From CAYVTZ01 sp964454685 (GTDB lineage Bacteria; Bacillota; Clostridia; Christensenellales; Christensenellaceae), in assembly GCA_964454685.1 (NCBI GenBank), contig CAYVTZ010000002.1, positions 77,609 to 141,608 on the forward strand: DNA of 64,000 bases. The letters run 5' to 3'. Shown here one piece after another: positions 23,552 to 32,976 of the stretch. The notes beneath the pieces are model-generated. The model had not been told where the DNA came from and did no database searches. It saw only the letters and a list, made by a program, of their open reading frames with translations. Made by a program: the position numbers and the translations under genes. Positions within the stretch are counted from its first letter, which is position 1. Each line of letters opens with the position of its first letter.

Positions 23552-23624
23552 TTCGCCTATGCCCCGATTGCCCGCCGCTTATGCCTTCCCTAAGCACTGC
23601 GTTCCACGCGCTTTGTGCGCTCCT

Positions 23625-25352
23625 TTAAATCTGCCGTTTCAGGCGTACCGTCACCGTCGTTCCCGCACCCAGTTGCGAGTCCACAGACACCTCACCATCG
23701 TACAATGATGCAATGTGTTTGACAATGGCAAGTCCCAGCCCTGTGCCGTTCACGGTTGCGCCTCCCGCATTCTTCGCACGATAAAAGCGTTCAAACACGC
23801 GGTCAATCTCATCTTTGGGAATGCCGATTCCCGTATCCTTCACCCGCACCGTCACCCACGTGTCATCCTGCTCCAGCGTCACACGCAGCATGCCATCCGG
23901 TTTGTTATACTTCACCGCGTTTTCACAAAGGTTGGTAATCAGTTCCCGCATCCGGTTAAAGTTTGCGGTGATCTCCGCTTCACCCTCAATTTCGGTCTGA
24001 ATGCGCGCTCTGTGTATCTTGCTGTCCAGCATGGAAAGCACTTGCTCGCTCACACTGCGCAGCGAAATGCGCTCCATTTGCTCGTCCATACTGATCTGCT
24101 CTAACGAAGAGAGTTCCAGCGTGTCATTGATTAATCCCATCAGCCGGTCTGCCTCTTTCGCAATTTTGCTTGCGTAAGATTTTACCGCTTCCTGATCGCG
24201 CGCCATGCCGTTTTCAATGATCTGTGCAAACCCCGATATGGAAGTCAGCGGTGTTTTCAGTTCATGCGATACATTCGCAGCAAAGTCCTTGCGTACCCGC
24301 TCGGATTTTACGATCTCCGTTACATCCGAAATCAGCACCAGCATCCCTTTGCCTTCTACCCCAAAATAGCTTCCTTGTTTCACAATACTCGTGTAAAAGC
24401 GATAGGTGCGCTCCGTTCCGGCGTCCACAAAGTCAAAGCTTCTGCTGCGCTGCTTTTCCATGGTCTTTTCCAGCTGCGTCACCACAATGCTGTTGCGCAC
24501 ATAGTGCAGAATGCTCACATGCAGCACTTCCGTTTCCACATCAAAGAACCGCTTCGCCGCCTTGTTTAGCAGCAACACATTCAGCTTTTCGTCCAGCACC
24601 ATCAGTCCCTCGTTGATGCTGTCCAATACCAGCGCGGTCTTTTTGTTCTCATTTTTCACCGAGTTCATGTAATTATTCATGTCCTGTGAAAGCTGTTCAA
24701 ACGCCCGCGATATGTCATCCAGTTCACTATATTTGCTCTCGAAATGTATGGTTTCCTGTTTGCCGCCCATATATTCGCGCACCGCTTTCAGCAGCTTCCC
24801 AAAGGGCGCGAGTATATTCTCCACCATTTTATTGGTCAACAACGCCACAAGAATTACAATGCCAATCAGTGCCAAAACGGTGATCGGCAATGCGCCGGTG
24901 CTGACTGCGTTTGCATTGGAGAGCGGCATAGAAGTGCGCAGCACCGTGCCGTCCGCCAGTTGCTTTGCCACATAAATGGTATAGATCCCTGTTGATTCGG
25001 ACTGCCGGATGTTCGTGCCAAAGCCGCCGCTTTTCGCCTGCGTCACTTCCGCCCGATTGCCGTGGTTCTCCAGCTTGTTCACGTCCGCTTGTGTGTCTGC
25101 AACCACCGTGCCATCCTCTGCAATCACGGTAAAGCGTGTGTTCTGTCCGAATGCCTTTTTATATTCCTGCGTCAGCTTTTCATAGTCTGCATTGCCATCC
25201 GCCACCATTTCCAGTGCGTTGATGTTCCCCTGCATTACATCGATCATGTCCTGAATATATCGCGCACGAAAGCTATTGACCGATATCATGGTGCTGATCA
25301 CAAGTCCGATCGTCAATGTAACGATCACCAGTAAAAAAATCCGTTTTTTCAT
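23625..25352 (-). CDS. phoR: phosphate-regulon-type sensor histidine kinase (PhoR/ResE-like)
   Basis: 575 residues. Two transmembrane helices (about 5-25 and 155-174) flank an extracellular sensor domain of about 130 residues. HAMP (about 175-230), PAS (about 238-350) and the kinase core follow. H363 in VSHELKTPLTS is the phosphoacceptor; DTGIGIPKDE and GTGLGLAIVKH bind ATP. It lies 16 bases after the response regulator gene and ends the pst-pho operon, so it most likely senses phosphate limitation through PstSCAB/PhoU. ATG follows GGGGTGAAA. Confidence 0.92.
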   Translation of the reverse strand: MKKRIFLLVIVTLTIGLVISTMISVNSFRARYIQDMIDVMQGNINALEMVADGNADYEKLTQEYKKAFGQNTRFTVIAEDGTVVADTQADVNKLENHGNRAEVTQAKSGGFGTNIRQSESTGIYTIYVAKQLADGTVLRTSMPLSNANAVSTGALPITVLALIGIVILVALLTNKMVENILAPFGKLLKAVREYMGGKQETIHFESKYSELDDISRAFEQLSQDMNNYMNSVKNENKKTALVLDSINEGLMVLDEKLNVLLLNKAAKRFFDVETEVLHVSILHYVRNSIVVTQLEKTMEKQRSRSFDFVDAGTERTYRFYTSIVKQGSYFGVEGKGMLVLISDVTEIVKSERVRKDFAANVSHELKTPLTSISGFAQIIENGMARDQEAVKSYASKIAKEADRLMGLINDTLELSSLEQISMDEQMERISLRSVSEQVLSMLDSKIHRARIQTEIEGEAEITANFNRMRELITNLCENAVKYNKPDGMLRVTLEQDDTWVTVRVKDTGIGIPKDEIDRVFERFYRAKNAGGATVNGTGLGLAIVKHIASLYDGEVSVDSQLGAGTTVTVRLKRQI

Positions 25353-25368
25353 TTTTCACCCCTACACA

Positions 25369-26058
25369 TCATGGCTCAAAGCGATATCCAACGCCGCGCA
25401 CCGTCTTGATGTACTCCGCCGCGCTCCCCAGCTTTTGGCGCAATGTTTTCACGTGCATGTCCACCGTTCGCGTTTCGATCTCGGTATCAATGCCCCAAAT
25501 CTCGCACAGCAGCATATCCCGCGTCAGCACAAGGCCGTGGTTTTTCATGAAGTAGCGCAGTAAGTCAAACTCCTTGAGCGTCAGCGTCACCTTTTCCTCC
25601 CCTACAAACACACGATGTGCTGAAGGATACAGCCGAATGTCTCCGCCGGTCATGATCTCCTGTTCCTCCGCAGTCGTCGCCGGTTTCGCCGCGCGTCGCA
25701 GCACTGCGTTCACACGCGCAATCAGTTCCAGAACGCCAAACGGCTTTGTCACATAATCGTCCGCACCCACATTCAGCCCCTTCACCTTGTCCACCTCGGT
25801 GGAACGCGCCGTCAGAAAGATCACGGGCGGCACCGCATCCGCAAGCCGCTGTTTATACATCTGAAACGTCTCATACCCGTCAATGCCCGGCAGCATAATG
25901 TCCATCAAAACAAGCTGCGGAAGCTCAAGTTTAGCGGCATCGGATAAAAAGTCCTCTCCACTCTCAAACGCCGTCACTTCAAATCCGCCGGAATCCAATG
26001 TGCAGACAATCAACTCCCGTACCGAAGCGTCGTCCTCCACTACAAAAATTCGCGCCAA
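25369..26058 (-). CDS. phoB: OmpR/PhoB-family response regulator
   Basis: 229 residues. The receiver domain has D8-D9-D10 region acids, phosphoacceptor D53 (MDIMLPG) and the K of VTKPF. A DNA-binding winged helix (about 130-227) ends with VRGVGYRFEP. It should activate the pst operon through the TTTACA direct repeats. The start is TTG at 26058 after GGAGAA. It is encoded between phoU and phoR, 17 bases from each, and therefore partners that kinase. In Bacillus the same protein is called PhoP. Confidence 0.93.
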   Translation of the reverse strand: MARIFVVEDDASVRELIVCTLDSGGFEVTAFESGEDFLSDAAKLELPQLVLMDIMLPGIDGYETFQMYKQRLADAVPPVIFLTARSTEVDKVKGLNVGADDYVTKPFGVLELIARVNAVLRRAAKPATTAEEQEIMTGGDIRLYPSAHRVFVGEEKVTLTLKEFDLLRYFMKNHGLVLTRDMLLCEIWGIDTEIETRTVDMHVKTLRQKLGSAAEYIKTVRGVGYRFEP

Positions 26059-26075
26059 TGTGCTTCTCCTTCACC

Positions 26076-26729
26076 CTACAAAATTTTGCTGTCCTTGTGA
26101 ATGCCTGTCACGCTAAAACGTGACCAGTCCGCAATGTTCTCCGCATGGTCTCCGATGCGCTCAAAATATTTCGCAATCATCAGATAGTCCACCACCGTAT
26201 CCACATTTTCTTTGTCGCTGGTCGCCAGCTCCATCATTTCCCGCTTCACAATGTCATACAGCCGATCCACCTGCGAATCCATCGCAATCACTTCTGTCGC
26301 CAAATCCACATCATGCTTCACAAAAGATTCCACCGCTAGGTTCACCATCTTGCGCGCTGTTACCGACATTTCTTCAAAATGGACAGGCAGCGGAATACGC
26401 TTTTCCGCAATCAGCAGCGCAATCTCTGCAATGTCGGCGGAAATATCGCAGATGCGCTCGATGTCTGTAATCATCTTAAGCGCAGTGGAAATCGCTCTCA
26501 AATCCTTCGCCACAGGCTGCTGCCGCATAATCAGCTTCATGGAGCGGCTTTCGATCTGCCGTGTAAAGTTGTCCACCACATCATCGTTTGCAATAATGCT
26601 GCGCGCAAGCTCCAAATCGCCATCCTCTAATACTTTCAGCGTACTTGCAATGGTGTCCTCCGCCAGCGAAGCAACGCGAATCAAGTCCAAATTCAGATTT
26701 TCCAGTTCCGTATCAAATTTATTCCTCAT
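26076..26729 (-). CDS. phoU: phosphate transport regulator PhoU
   Basis: 217 residues made of two similar three-helix PhoU repeats (about 1-105 and 110-217) with metal-binding acidic motifs such as DVVDNFTRQIE and DSQVDRLYDIVKREM. It shuts down PhoR signalling and moderates Pst uptake when phosphate is plentiful. SD GGAAGGAA precedes the ATG. It lies between pstB and phoB in the operon, the usual place. Confidence 0.96.
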   Translation of the reverse strand: MRNKFDTELENLNLDLIRVASLAEDTIASTLKVLEDGDLELARSIIANDDVVDNFTRQIESRSMKLIMRQQPVAKDLRAISTALKMITDIERICDISADIAEIALLIAEKRIPLPVHFEEMSVTARKMVNLAVESFVKHDVDLATEVIAMDSQVDRLYDIVKREMMELATSDKENVDTVVDYLMIAKYFERIGDHAENIADWSRFSVTGIHKDSKIL

Positions 26730-26744
26730 GCCCGTATTCCTTCC

Positions 26745-27500
26745 TCAACCAAAGCGTCCTGTAATATAGTCTTCCGTCCGTTTATCCTGCGGCATACTGA
26801 AAATGCTTTCCGTGCTGCCGTACTCCACCATCTCCCCCAGCAGGAAGAAGGCGGTGCGGTCGGAAATACGAACCGCCTGTTGCATGTTGTGCGTTACAAT
26901 AACAACAGTATACTTCTTTTTCAGCTCACTCATCAAGTCTTCAATTTTTGTTGTTGAGATAGGATCGAGCGCACTCGTCGGTTCGTCCATCAAAATCACC
27001 TCCGGCGAAACGGCAATCGCGCGCGCGATGCACAGCCGCTGCTGCTGCCCGCCGGAAAGCCCCAGCGCATTTTTCTTGAGCCGATCCTTGACCTCCTCAA
27101 ACAGCGCCGCACCCTTGAGGCTGCTTTCCACAATCTCGTCCAGGTCGCTTCTGTTCTTGATTCCGTGCACCCGCGGTCCGTATGCAATGTTGTCGTAGAT
27201 GCTCATAGGGAAGGGATTCGGCTTCTGAAACACCATACCCACCTTCTTGCGCAGCACTGTCACGTCCACCTTCGGGTCATAGATGTTTTCCGAATCCAGC
27301 AGCACTTCTCCCGTAATGCTCACGCCTTCCACCAGATCGTTCATCCGGTTCAGCGTTTTCAGATAGGTGGATTTCCCGCAGCCGGACGGCCCGATCAACG
27401 CGGTGATCTTCCCTTCTTCCACATCAATGTTCACATCCTTGAGCGCGTGGTTCTTTCCATAATATAGATTCAGATTTTTTGCAGAAATCTTGATATTCAC
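26745..27500 (-). CDS. pstB: phosphate ABC transporter ATP-binding protein PstB
   Basis: 251 residues, the family length. Walker A GPSGCGKST, signature LSGGQQQRLCIARAI, Walker B VILMDEPTSALDP and switch His (VTHNMQQAV) are all present. The ending MPQDKRTEDYITGRFG is typical of PstB. It powers phosphate import through PstC-PstA. The start is GTG at 27500 after GAAGGAGAAGG. It lies 40 bases downstream of pstA. Confidence 0.98.
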   Translation of the reverse strand: MNIKISAKNLNLYYGKNHALKDVNIDVEEGKITALIGPSGCGKSTYLKTLNRMNDLVEGVSITGEVLLDSENIYDPKVDVTVLRKKVGMVFQKPNPFPMSIYDNIAYGPRVHGIKNRSDLDEIVESSLKGAALFEEVKDRLKKNALGLSGGQQQRLCIARAIAVSPEVILMDEPTSALDPISTTKIEDLMSELKKKYTVVIVTHNMQQAVRISDRTAFFLLGEMVEYGSTESIFSMPQDKRTEDYITGRFG

Positions 27501-27540
27501 TGTTCCTTCTCCTTCTGTCTGCCGCCTTGGCGTATCAGAC

Positions 27541-28428
27541 TCATTTTTTATTCGTCAATCGTTTGCTTAGATAATTGGTAGACAGATTGATCACTAGCAC
27601 GATCAGCACCAAAATCGCCGCAATGCCAAACGCCGCGTCGTTCATTCCCTTCGCCGCATAGGTGTAAAGCTGCACCGTCAGCGTCGCTCCCGACTCCGTC
27701 AGATGTCCGAAAAAATTACTGGGCATGTTCGTTCCGATTCCGGAGGTAAAGATCAGTGCCGCCGATTCCCCTACAATTCTGCCAATGGACAGAATCACCG
27801 CCGTAATGATGCCCGGCACCGCGCCCGGCAATATGATCGTGCGAATCATGCGCCACTTGGTCGTCCCCACGCCCAGCGCACCCTCACGGTAGGAATCCGG
27901 CACCGTTTTCAGCGCCTCCTGCGTTGTGCGTACAATAATAGGCAGTATCATGATAACCAGCGTCAGCGCACCCGCCAGAATGGAGTATCCCAGCTTCAGC
28001 GTCACCCCGAAGAAGATTGCACCAAACAAACCATACAGCACGGACGGAATGCCCGCCAATGTCTCGGTCGTGAACTCAATGATCTTAACGATTCTGCCGC
28101 GCTTGGCGTATTCATTCAAATAAATCGCCGCTCCCACGCCGATGGGTGTCACAATCAACAGTGTCGTGCCGATCATGTACAGTGTGTTGATGATGCTGGG
28201 CAGTATGCCAATGGTCTTTTTCAGCGCACTGGGCGATGTGGATAAAAATTCCCAGCTCACCTGCGGCAGCCCCTTGACCAAAATGTATCCCAGCATAAAA
28301 AACAGCAGCCCCACTGTCAATATCGCGCAAAACCAAATGATGCCGCGCAGCGTCATGTCGTAAGGGCGGCGCTTTGTGCCCATGATGCTGACGTCGTTGC
28401 GCAGCTTGTTTTGTTGTTTGTCAGACAT
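27541..28428 (-). CDS. pstA: phosphate ABC transporter permease PstA
   Basis: 295 residues with six hydrophobic helices beginning at about residue 27. The permease EAA loop (EALKTVPDSYREGALGVGTTKWRMI split in the middle of the protein) contacts PstB. It forms the inner-membrane channel with PstC. Its ATG lies within the last codons of pstC (8-base overlap) after GGAGG, so the two permeases are co-translated. Confidence 0.97.
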   Translation of the reverse strand: MSDKQQNKLRNDVSIMGTKRRPYDMTLRGIIWFCAILTVGLLFFMLGYILVKGLPQVSWEFLSTSPSALKKTIGILPSIINTLYMIGTTLLIVTPIGVGAAIYLNEYAKRGRIVKIIEFTTETLAGIPSVLYGLFGAIFFGVTLKLGYSILAGALTLVIMILPIIVRTTQEALKTVPDSYREGALGVGTTKWRMIRTIILPGAVPGIITAVILSIGRIVGESAALIFTSGIGTNMPSNFFGHLTESGATLTVQLYTYAAKGMNDAAFGIAAILVLIVLVINLSTNYLSKRLTNKK

Positions 28429-29362
28429 TCGCCTCCGCCTCCTTTTTCAGCATCGTGTTCAAAATAATATTGATCGCCATGATGAAGATAAACAGTACCA
28501 GTCCAATGCTAAAGAGCGCCTCGCGGTGTAAGCCCGAAGCATAGCTCATTTCAGAAACAATACCCGTCGTTAAAAAGCGCACACTGTTGAACAGCGCGGG
28601 CATATGCACCACATTGCCGGACACCAGTATAATCGCCATGGCCTCGCCGATCGCGCGCCCGATTCCCAAAACGATGCCTGTCACAATGCCGGACTTTGCC
28701 GCCGGAATGGACACCTTAAAAATCGTCTGGATGGGGGTCGCCCCCATCGCAAGGCTGGCCTCCTTGTATTCTCTCGGTACTGCGCGCAACGATGTCACGC
28801 TGATGTTGACCACCGTCGGCAGAATCATCACGGTCAGCACGATGATGGCGGAAAGCATGTTCGCGCCGCCCGTCACCATGTGCGTGGTGTCTCCCGCATA
28901 CAGTAGTTTTTCCAGCTTCGAAATCTGCGGCACCAGCAGAATAATCCCCAGCAAACCGTATACCACGGAAGGAATGCCCGCCAGCAATTCAATCGCCGGC
29001 TTCACCACAGCCGCCACGCGCTTGTGCGAAACCTCCGCCACAAAAACGGATGCCATCAGCGCAATGGGCACGCCAATCAAAATGGTCAATCCCGTACCCA
29101 CCAATGAAGTCAAAATCATAGGCAAAATGCCAAATTTCGGGTCAGATGCCGTTGGCATCCACTCCGTTCCAAACAAGAAATCCTTCAGCCCGATTTGGAA
29201 CATCGCAGGCGCCCCCGAAGTAATCATGTATATGGTAATCACCAATACGCATACAATCGCAAATGCTCCGCAGATAATGAAAACCATCTTCATCGCCTGC
29301 TCCAGCACATTTTTCGTCTTAGAATGGGACAAAATGGAGTTTTCTACCGTCAAAACCTTCAC
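28421..29362 (-). CDS. pstC: phosphate ABC transporter permease PstC
   Basis: 313 residues with six membrane helices, a long periplasmic-side loop after the first helix, and the EAA loop TSLRAVPREYKEASLAMGAT. It is the first gene of the pst-pho operon; the binding protein PstS, normally upstream, is absent. The start is taken as GTG 29362, but its SD (GAGAGG) is only two bases away, so TTG at 29353 is an alternative that would remove three residues. Confidence 0.94.
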   Translation of the reverse strand: MKVLTVENSILSHSKTKNVLEQAMKMVFIICGAFAIVCVLVITIYMITSGAPAMFQIGLKDFLFGTEWMPTASDPKFGILPMILTSLVGTGLTILIGVPIALMASVFVAEVSHKRVAAVVKPAIELLAGIPSVVYGLLGIILLVPQISKLEKLLYAGDTTHMVTGGANMLSAIIVLTVMILPTVVNISVTSLRAVPREYKEASLAMGATPIQTIFKVSIPAAKSGIVTGIVLGIGRAIGEAMAIILVSGNVVHMPALFNSVRFLTTGIVSEMSYASGLHREALFSIGLVLFIFIMAINIILNTMLKKEAEANV

Positions 29363-29399
29363 TTCCTCTCTTTACACACAGATTCGTTCTGTCCTTCAT

Positions 29400-29451
29400 T
29401 GTAAAATCCCTGTGTAAAATCCCGCCGCTGCGTATGTAAAAATCGTGTAAA
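29400..29451 (-). promoter_or_regulatory. Pho box: four TTTACA direct repeats before pstC
   Basis: On the minus strand TTTACA occurs at 29451-29446, 29440-29435, 29418-29413 and 29405-29400. The first three are spaced by 11 and 22 bases, one and two helical turns, as in Bacillus PhoP boxes (TT[A/C/T]A[C/T]A repeats). It lies 38-90 bases before the pstC start. Confidence 0.8.
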
Positions 29452-29468
29452 ATCCATTGTTTCGCATC

Positions 29469-29500
29469 AAAAAAAAGCACAAGGTGCACACCTTATGCTT
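29469..29500 (-). terminator. terminator of ppiB
   Basis: On the minus strand AGCATAAGGTG-TG-CACCTTGTGCT is followed by eight T. It separates ppiB from the pst operon. Confidence 0.92.
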
Positions 29501-29521
29501 TCCGTTCAATCTTGTAACGTT

Positions 29522-29998
29522 TTACTCTTCCTCCACCGTGACCGATTCAATCACCACATCCGTCAGCGGATGATCCGAAAAATCAGTCTTGATGTTTGCA
29601 ATTTCGTCCACAATGTCCATTCCTTCTACCACCTTGCCGAACGCGGCATATTGCCCATCCAGATGCGGCGAATCCGCATGAACAATGAAAAACTGCGATC
29701 CGGCCGAATTGGGATCCATGCTGCGCGCCATGGAAAGCACACCGCGTTTATGTTTCAGCGGGTTTGCAACCCCGTTTGCTGAAAATTCTCCCTCGATGGA
29801 ATATCCCGGACCGCCCGTCCCGTTTCCTTTGGGGCATCCGCCCTGAACCATAAAATGTTTGATCACCCGATGGAAAACCAATCCGTCATAGTAGCCCTCT
29901 TTTGCGAGCTTTTTGAAGTTTGCAACGGTTTTGGGCGCTGCCTGCTCGTCCAGCTTTATCTTGATTGTACCGCTTCCTTTGATCTTCATCAAAACCAT
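29522..29998 (-). CDS. ppiB: cyclophilin-type peptidyl-prolyl cis-trans isomerase
   Basis: 158 residues. Active-site motifs FHRVIKHFMVQGG, GSQFFI and the loop AFGKVVEGMDIV are intact, and there is no signal peptide, so it acts in the cytoplasm. It speeds proline isomerisation during folding. ATG 29998 follows GGAGG by 8 bases. It is a separate unit between hydF and the pst operon, ended by a strong terminator. The 190 bases upstream (29999-30189) are AT-rich and hold no other gene. Confidence 0.96.
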   Translation of the reverse strand: MVLMKIKGSGTIKIKLDEQAAPKTVANFKKLAKEGYYDGLVFHRVIKHFMVQGGCPKGNGTGGPGYSIEGEFSANGVANPLKHKRGVLSMARSMDPNSAGSQFFIVHADSPHLDGQYAAFGKVVEGMDIVDEIANIKTDFSDHPLTDVVIESVTVEEE

Positions 29999-30189
29999 CC
30001 TGATTCCCTCCTGTTTGGCTTTCATCGTGTGTCAATTCATATCTGCTTTGCTCATATATCGTTTAAAAAATGGAAACTGTTACCCTCTTATCATACAGCA
30101 TTTCACGACAAATTCAACAAAAATTTTACGATGTTCGCAAATTCGTTTTTAAAGAATTTTTACCAAAACAGCCCGGTATCTGCATTTTC

Positions 30190-31362
30190 TCACCAGCAAA
30201 CACGCGATAAAATTCCGTTTAAAAATGCAAATGCCATACCAAAATTCGTCACAGGCACGCCCGCTTCCTGTGCCCGTGCCATGCGATGCAGCATATTTTT
30301 ACGGTTGATCATACAGCCGCCGCAGCAGATCACCAGCTTGTAATCGCTTAAATTCGCCGGAAATCCCTGCCCGTTCGCGTGTTCAAAGCTCAGCGCTCCC
30401 CCCGCATGCCGTTCCAACAGCGCAGGCAGCTTCTCCCGCGCAATGTCCCCTTTCAGCGCATGGTGTGTACACGCCTCCGCAATCAGCACCCGATCACCTG
30501 CTTGCAATTTCTCAATGCAGCGCGCACCGTCTGCCAGCACGTCGATCTTCCCTTTCACCTTTGCCATCAAAATGGAAAACGAAGTCAAGGGAACCGTCTT
30601 CGGAAGCAGTTCATTCACAGCTGCAAATACCTGTGAATCCGTTATCACCAGCGCAGGCGGATGCTTCAGTTCTCCCAAAACTTCACCAAATTCTTCCATG
30701 CGCACGGAAACCACCTTGCAACCGTGATCCAGCAAATCTCGCGTCACCTGTACCTGCGGCAGAATCAATCTGCCTTTGGGCGCTTGCATGTCCTGCGGCA
30801 TCACCAGCACCACCAAATCACCGCGCCGCACCAACCCCTCCGTCAAGTTTGGTACGCTTTCCTGCTGCACACCCCGCGCAATCTTTTCTTTGAGCAGTCC
30901 AATGCCTTCGCCCGTTGACGCATTCACCGTCACACTGGGAATGCCCGGCAGCGCAGGCGCCGTCACCGCCTCAGCATCAAATCGGTTGTACACCAGCAAA
31001 ACAGGCGTGTCGCCCAGCTCGTCAATCCATTTGCGCTCCAATGTCAAATCCGCATCCGTCGCACGCACCACCACCAGCGCCAAATCGGTTTTGTGCATGA
31101 TGGATTTTGTTTTTTCGCGGCGCGCATGCGACAGCGGCGTCCGGTCGTCCAGCCCCGCCGTGTCGATCCATACCACCGGCCCCAGCGGCAGCAGCTCCAT
31201 GGATTTATACACGGGGTCGGTCGTGGTTCCCTCAATTTCCGAGACCAATGCCACATCCTGTCCGCACACCGCATTGATGATGCTGGATTTCCCTGCGTTG
31301 GTCTTGCCAAACAGCCCAATGTGTATCCGGTTTGCCCGTGGCGTTTCGTTTTGTTCGTTCAT
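30190..31362 (-). CDS. hydF: [FeFe] hydrogenase maturation GTPase HydF
   Basis: 390 residues. The GTPase domain has P-loop GKTNAGKSS, switch EGTTTDP, DTAGLDD and an N-(R)-F-D base motif. The dimerisation domain follows, and the C-terminal cluster domain has the invariant Cys and His (EACTHH and CCGGCM). HydF is the scaffold on which the 2Fe subcluster is built before transfer to HydA. ATG at 31362 follows AGGCAGGA; ATG 31383 is an alternative. It is the last gene of hydE-hydG-hydF, 24 bases after hydG. Confidence 0.96.
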   Translation of the reverse strand: MNEQNETPRANRIHIGLFGKTNAGKSSIINAVCGQDVALVSEIEGTTTDPVYKSMELLPLGPVVWIDTAGLDDRTPLSHARREKTKSIMHKTDLALVVVRATDADLTLERKWIDELGDTPVLLVYNRFDAEAVTAPALPGIPSVTVNASTGEGIGLLKEKIARGVQQESVPNLTEGLVRRGDLVVLVMPQDMQAPKGRLILPQVQVTRDLLDHGCKVVSVRMEEFGEVLGELKHPPALVITDSQVFAAVNELLPKTVPLTSFSILMAKVKGKIDVLADGARCIEKLQAGDRVLIAEACTHHALKGDIAREKLPALLERHAGGALSFEHANGQGFPANLSDYKLVICCGGCMINRKNMLHRMARAQEAGVPVTNFGMAFAFLNGILSRVCW

Positions 31363-31386
31363 ATGTTTTTCCTGCCTTCTCATCGT

Positions 31387-32811
31387 TTAAAAGCGAAAAT
31401 CCCGCTTACCTTCTTGGATTGCCGTCAGATTTTCCACAGCCTTTTGCCGCAGCGTTTCATTTGGAATCGCAGGCAGCTCCCGTTCCATCAGCGACTCCGT
31501 CAAAGCGCGAAACTCCGCGTCTCCATAGTCCAACGCATATTCTCTCAGCGTCATCAATGCGTTTGCCTGACAAATGTTGGCGATCTGCCCCGTCTTTGCC
31601 AGCCGCATAAACCGGTCGCCTGTGCGCCCTTCTCGATAGCATGCCGTGCAAAAGCTGGGAATGTATCCACTGCGCAATAAATCCTTGGTCATGTCCAGCG
31701 GCGTTCTGTGGTCGGCGATCTCGAATTGCGGCGGTTGTGTTTTCATGGTATATCCGCCTACCCCCGTCTGCGAACCCGCGCTCACCTGCGAAATTCCCAA
31801 CGCGATCACACTGTCGCGGTACGCGCCACCCTCGCGCGTGCTTAAAATCATGCCGGTGTAGGGTACACTCATACGCAGGATCGCCACAATTTTTTTGTAA
31901 TCCGCGTCGCTCACCGCATGCGGGAAGTCTGATTGCTTCACGTCTCCCGCATCACGAATCCGCAGCATCGAAAGTGTGTGTGGCCCCACACCAAACCGCG
32001 CCTCCAAATGCTCCGCATGCATGATCTGCGCCACCAGATCATAATGCCAGTCATATAGTCCATATAGCACACCCAGCCCAACGTCGTCTATGCCCGCCTG
32101 CATGGCACGGTCGTGCGCTGTGGTGTGGTAAGCATAATCACTTTTAGGGCCCTTGGGGTGCACCCGCTCGTAAGTAGGACGGTGATACGTTTCCTGAAAT
32201 AGAATATACGTACCGATCCCCGCCTCCTTCAAACGCTTGTAGTTCTCCTCCGTAGTCGCCGCAATATTCACATTCACCCGCCGGATCGCACCATTCTCAA
32301 AGTGGATCCCGTAGATTGTGCGAATGCTCTCCAGCAAATATTCCATCGTGTTGTACTTGGGGTGTTCCCCCGTTTCCAGCGCCAGCCGCTTGTGCCCCAT
32401 GCGTTCCAGTGCCTGCACCTCCGCAACAATTTCCTCCTGCGTCAGCTTCTTGCGCTGCATGCGCGAGGATGCGTGATACCCGCAATACGCGCATTCATTT
32501 ACGCAATAATCTGAAAGATACAGCGGCGCAAACATCACAATGCGGTTGCCGTAAATATGCCGTTTGATCTCCTGCGCCGCATCAAAAAGTTCCTGCGTCA
32601 GTGTTTCGTCTTCCACAAAAACAAGCGCCGCCGCCTCGCGGTGTGTCAGCCCCTCGTAACGCCGCGCCTTCGCAATGATTTCCCGCACCGCCGCAAAGTC
32701 GCGCGCAATCGCTCTGCCTGCCTCCATTGCGTCTAAAATTTCGCCGTCATGAATGAACTCCTCCGGCTTTCGGCTTGTTAGGCTGTATTTTTGATTTGTT
32801 ATATCACACAT
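31387..32811 (-). CDS. hydG: [FeFe] hydrogenase maturase HydG (tyrosine lyase)
   Basis: 474 residues. Radical SAM motif CVNECAYC (about residues 102-109) binds the first 4Fe-4S cluster, and the C-terminal CTACYREGRTG (about 395-405) holds the second, dangler-iron cluster. It cleaves tyrosine to supply the CO and cyanide ligands of the H-cluster. SD CAGGAG lies before the ATG. It is preceded by 165 bases without a gene after hydE, containing only a palindrome (TGCCAAGCTTGGCA). Confidence 0.97.
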   Translation of the reverse strand: MCDITNQKYSLTSRKPEEFIHDGEILDAMEAGRAIARDFAAVREIIAKARRYEGLTHREAAALVFVEDETLTQELFDAAQEIKRHIYGNRIVMFAPLYLSDYCVNECAYCGYHASSRMQRKKLTQEEIVAEVQALERMGHKRLALETGEHPKYNTMEYLLESIRTIYGIHFENGAIRRVNVNIAATTEENYKRLKEAGIGTYILFQETYHRPTYERVHPKGPKSDYAYHTTAHDRAMQAGIDDVGLGVLYGLYDWHYDLVAQIMHAEHLEARFGVGPHTLSMLRIRDAGDVKQSDFPHAVSDADYKKIVAILRMSVPYTGMILSTREGGAYRDSVIALGISQVSAGSQTGVGGYTMKTQPPQFEIADHRTPLDMTKDLLRSGYIPSFCTACYREGRTGDRFMRLAKTGQIANICQANALMTLREYALDYGDAEFRALTESLMERELPAIPNETLRQKAVENLTAIQEGKRDFRF

Positions 32812-32976
32812 TTTCTACTCCTGTTCTGTGCTTCAAGGATTGATTCCCCGTGCACTTGCATGCACGCTTTCAACGTAAAATCCCAGCCGCCTCATCCGGC
32901 AAGTTTACACAAATGCCAAGCTTGGCAAATATGAGATTTTCCATTCCCACGGCTCATGATTCAGCCTTGCCACACC

